A DNA stretch of 64,000 nt from Certhia americana (Eukaryota > Chordata > Aves > Passeriformes > Certhiidae): assembly GCA_018697195.1 (NCBI GenBank), contig CM031870.1:2717103-2781102 (forward strand), in the 5' to 3' direction. Below, one piece after another: positions 60,541 through 64,000 of the stretch (positions within the stretch are counted from its first letter, which is position 1; each line of letters begins with the position of its first letter). The notes beneath the pieces were generated by a model. That model made no database searches. It worked only from the letters and a program-made list of their open reading frames with translations, and was not told the origin of the DNA. The position numbers were made by a program, and so were the translations under genes.

Positions 60541-60753
60541 TTATCTCATCGATTTTAACCGAATTGAGCATTCAATACGGGTGTCTGGAGGCCTGTCTCT
60601 CCTCAGCAGTGGGTACAGTACAGCACCAGCAGCAATAATAAAGACAACCTCTATGCAAGCCAGGGTCAGGGTCAGGAAAGCTCCAGGTTTCTTGTAAATT
60701 GTGGCAGGCATGATTAGTCCACCTGGGCCTGGCCCTGGGAGCACTGGAGCACA
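60541..60753 (-). CDS. Candidate last exon of an unidentified membrane protein
   Basis: On the - strand a strong acceptor (ctctcctttctcccag) leads in phase 0 into 70 codons and TAA. The peptide has a Pro/Gly linker (APVLPGPGPGG), then IMPATIYKKPG, a hydrophobic stretch of about 25 residues (AFLTLTLACIEVVFIIAAGA and VLYPLL) and a basic stop-transfer RRDRPPDTR. That is the layout of a type I single-pass protein with a short cytoplasmic tail. Codon choice looks coding. I do not recognise the family. Preceding exons would lie at higher coordinates or beyond the window, and no matching upstream exon was found within it. A chance frame or a pseudogene remains possible. Confidence 0.4.
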   Translation of the reverse strand, partial: CAPVLPGPGPGGLIMPATIYKKPGAFLTLTLACIEVVFIIAAGAVLYPLLRRDRPPDTRIECSIRLKSMR

Positions 60754-61084
60754 CTGGGAGAAAGGAGAGCACCCTGTGAAGTGCAAATGGGTGCTCTCCC
60801 TTGGAAGGAGCCAAAATAACTGAAACAGAAATGAGTGGGACCAGACTGGAGTGATGCCACTTGAGGGGGGACTGTCCTTGCAGAAGGAGCTGGTGCTGAG
60901 CTGAAGCCTGCTTGCTCTGGGAAGCATCACTCTGCTATGGGAGGAAGATCTGCAGAGCAGAGGAGCTCATGCTCAGAGCCCTAGAGTCATCCTGGATGAT
61001 TTCAGGGGGAGTGCAGGACTTGCTTCAAGCTGCCAGCAGCTGGAGTGTATTAGGGGAGCTCCTGAAGCACTTCTGCTTTAGTGC

Positions 61085-61832
61085 CCTCCCAAAGTCCAGT
61101 AGGATGAGGTTTAATCAGTCCAAGTGCTGGGTCCTGCATTTTGGCCACAGTAACTCCCTGCAATGTTGGCTGGGGATGGTGTGGCTGGACAGTGCCCAGG
61201 CAGAAAGGGACCTGAGGGTGCTGGTCCACAGCCAGCTGAATGAGCCAGCAGTGTGCCCTGGTGGCCAAGAAGGCCAATGGCTCCTGGCCTAGATCAGGAA
61301 TAGTGTGGCCAGCAGGAGCAGGGAGGTCATTCTTTCCCTGTACTGGGCACTGCTGAGGCCACACCTTGAGTGCTGTGTCCAGTTCTGGCCCCTCAGTTTG
61401 GGAAGGACATGGAGGGGCTTGAGCATGTCCAGAAGAGGGCAACAAGGCTGGGAACACAATCCCTGTGAGGAACAGCTGAGGGAGCTGGACGTGTTTAGCC
61501 TGGAGAAAAGGAGACTCAGGGGTGACCTCATCACTCTCTACAGCTCCCTGAAAGGTGGCTGTGGTCAGGTGGTCTCTTTCACCAGGCAGTGACTAATAGA
61601 AGGAGATGACACAGTCTCAAGCTTCATCAAGGGAAAATTAGGTTGGATATCAGAAAAAGTGTTTCACAGAAAGTGATAAAGCACTGGAATGGTCTGCCCA
61701 GGGAGGTAGTGAAGTCACCACCCCTGGATGTGGCACTTGGTGCCATGATCTATTTGGGGTGTTAGGGCAGGGGTTGGACTTGATGATCTTGGAGGTCTCT
61801 TCCAACCTGGGGTTTCTCTGAACTCTGTGAAA
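61085..61832 (+). repeat. CR1 LINE, longest copy, 5'-truncated
   Basis: About 750 bp covering the end of the CR1 ORF2 (reverse transcriptase C terminus) and the 3' UTR. Marker stretches are 'ccaagtgctgggtcctgcat', 'gtgtggccagcaggagcagg', 'gagaaaaggagactcagggg' and 'gttggacttgatgatcttgg'. The reading frame is broken by stops and indels, so it is inactive. It would lie in the upstream intron of the candidate exon at 60541-60753 if that exon is real. Confidence 0.95.
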
Positions 61833-64000
61833 AAGAGTTTTCTCTGCTCCCCCACACCCTTAGCACAGGGTGCAGCAGATGAAGATGCCTTTGAAGAGAC
61901 ATGAGAGGGGCTGGAACACCAAGTGAACTGTGTATTTCCAAAATGTTAAGCAGCTCTGTGAGAGAGTTTATCCTGAAGGATGTTTTCCCATAGTGTTGAC
62001 ATTTCTGTGTGAGTGATTAATTCCAACATGGGCATGGGGTGAGGAGGCAAAACTCTTTTCTCACTGCCAGCGGGCAAGCTCTGGCCTTTGCCCCAGCAAG
62101 GCCATTAATTCATCCCTGTGACACTGCAGTTGACTTTGTCACCCTCAGCTTCTTGGTCATTTCTCAAGGCAGAGACCTCAGAAATTTCCATGCCCCTTTT
62201 TATGAACCACTGTGATGGTACAGGAACTTTTCAGCTGTTTGTCCTCCAGAGGTCTGACTGCCTGTGCATTTAGTCCATGTGCTGTCAAACACCCTGCCTT
62301 GACTTTGGAAAAGAGGACAGCAACAGCTGACAACAAAGATAGATTGTCACTTTTGGACATTGGTGGCAGAAGGGAGTTGTAGTGTTGCAGGTGACAAGGG
62401 CAGAAGGGGGAACCACGGCTGCCTGAGCTGCTGGGAATTGTCTAACCCACTCACCCAGCTCACTGATGACTCTCCAGAGAAGCAGCCTCACTCCTCCCCT
62501 ACACTTCCAGCCAAGGGTGTCTTTCACTGGGGAATTTAATTTGCTGCAGAAAGATTATTATATCCCTTCTGAGGTTTTCTACTCAATTCCTAAAAAATAT
62601 AGAAAGTAAGTATGAAAAGAATATATAATAACATATGCATAATCTATCTACCTCTATATAAAAGAAAATAAAAGAAATATAAAAACTGCTATGAAGTGAA
62701 TAAAGTTCCTTTTGCAATAAGAATCACTTCACACTCTCAATGACTTTGCTCAGCCGTTCCTTCAACTCTGCACTTCCAGGAGCAGCTCTTAGGATTTATG
62801 GCATCCACGGGGATTCATCCAGGATAAAAAGAGTTTTCATCACCTGGCAAAAGGCTTATGAGATCTACAGATGGAGTCACTTGTGTATGGAGAAGGCACA
62901 GCAGCAAAGACTGACATCAACTGGGCACAGAAGAGGCAAGAGAACTTTTTATTGCAGTTAGCATTCCAGCAGCAGTGTTTGGAGGAATATTATGAAATTC
63001 TAGACTGTATAAAAATTACAAAGTCTGGCAAGATTTTGAAACTCTTGATAGGCAAAGGCACCTTTCTTCCAGACAGGCTTGCCCAGGACATCTGAAGGCT
63101 TTCAGTGCTGCACCCCGCATAATTACTTATTAAGTTGGTCTTACAGTGGCCTAATATAAATCAGACTAAAAAGTGACATGATAGCAGTGTGGCTGGTGCC
63201 TGTGTTGACAATCCCTACCCTGGCAGGTGGCTGCATGCCCACAATAAAATAAACAAACAATCAGGAGACACATGTGGGACACTTCTCTCCCACTCTGCTA
63301 ATCTCCAGTCCTTAGGGGCAACTGCTTCTCTCTGGACTCTTCCAGTTAACTCATCTGCACTTGGAATCACACAAAAGCCTTCTAAAATCATACCAGAATC
63401 TAAATAAATCAGCATCAGAAAATCTGCTGCAGGCATTCAGTCCTCTAAGGACGTGACCATTTTAACACTTGTCAGGGTCATAGCACAGAGCTGAGGAAAC
63501 AGCCCTGGACAACTCTGCATTCCCAGGAGAATAAAACCAGAAGACACACAGAGTCACCCAGCAGGCAGTGGGAACAGGAGCAATGGCAGCATTACTTAAC
63601 TATGTGCAATTTGCTCTCCCCATCTTGATTTAAATTACACTGCCAGAAGAGACTGACAGTATCTGGAATCAAATTGCTTAGAAAAGTGCCTCTTCAGAGA
63701 GAGAGAAAAAATGCCCAAATAATTCGAGTGCAAATGGCCTTGCAAAATGCCTATTGTGATTGGGGACAGCAGGACCTGGGGCTTGTGCTCATTAGGATAA
63801 TGCTCATGTAATTGTGCTGGGCCAAACCCCCATGAAATTGGGGGGAGCTGCCCCCCAGGTATTCCAACAGCGAACACATTAACCTGGTCTCCACTCAAGA
63901 GCTGGAGGAGGCACCATTAAATAAGAGTCTCTTGCTCTGTTCCTGCTTCCTTCACTTCTTCACATCAGCCTGGACTCTGGGGACCATCTTCAGGACAATG
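61833..64000. other. Intergenic or intronic, no gene recognised
   Basis: Unique sequence, AT-rich at 62570-62700. The stretch 63650-63900 contains TAATGAGC- and GAATTATT-type motifs and looks like a conserved noncoding element. No exon is supported. Confidence 0.4.

Noticed and set aside
61050..61592. Open frames of 95-135 codons at 61050-61592
   Set aside because: They lie inside the CR1 element and are sense or antisense readings of its 3' region.
62456..62528. Possible minus-strand exon ending CTGG|gtgagt
   Set aside because: The donor is good, but the only open frame ends in phase 1, which does not fit the phase-0 acceptor at 60754, and the acceptor is weak.

Overview
This window looks like avian nuclear DNA, and a songbird is plausible. 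It carries several 5'-truncated CR1 LINE fragments in both orientations, long-terminal-repeat fragments of a type common in bird genomes, (CA)n, (GAA)n and poly-A tracts, and one vertebrate gene with 12 short introns. There are no bacterial-type operons, and nearly all open reading frames are short chance frames.

Only one gene can be read from end to end: a cytochrome P450 of the CYP3A subfamily on the + strand, from 26923 to 38456. All 13 coding exons have consensus splice sites. Twelve of them have the length I remember for mammalian CYP3A exons; exon 9 is 18 nt longer. Joined, they encode 510 residues without a frameshift or premature stop. The N-terminal membrane anchor, proline-rich hinge, C-helix WxxxR, I helix, ExxR and haem-cysteine loop are all present. 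The I helix has Pro at the position of CYP3A4 Thr309, and the substrate-recognition loop encoded at the start of exon 5 is unusually divergent. Upstream are a TATA-like box at 26825 and an everted repeat with 6-bp spacing (ER6) at 26692-26709. Their arrangement resembles the proximal PXR/CXR response element of human CYP3A4, which suggests the enzyme is inducible by xenobiotics.

Layout: 1-960 is a CpG island with no provable gene. 1000-1640 holds two CR1 tails that appear to have been duplicated locally. 1640-26690 is mostly unique intergenic DNA with an LTR-like repeat (9165), a CR1 tail (11614), microsatellites and one short exon-like island (20531). 26690-38690 is the CYP3A gene. 38690-60540 is intergenic, with CR1 tails (40831, 44331), a second copy of the LTR-like repeat (46774), a clearer endogenous-retrovirus LTR fragment (48880-49221), a perfect AT palindrome (55400), and a segment at 55870 homologous to the 3' flank of CYP3A at 38950. 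57250-59300 is CpG-bearing, conserved-looking noncoding DNA. 60541-60753 on the - strand is a good candidate for the last exon of an unidentified membrane protein. 61085-61832 is the longest CR1 copy. 63650-63900 again looks like a conserved noncoding element.

I found no CRISPR array, tRNA, rRNA or prokaryote-like system. The points most worth following are the ER6 promoter element, the non-canonical P450 active-site residues, the unidentified membrane-protein exon and the duplicated CYP3A flank. Family names come from recognition of the sequence, not from any search.
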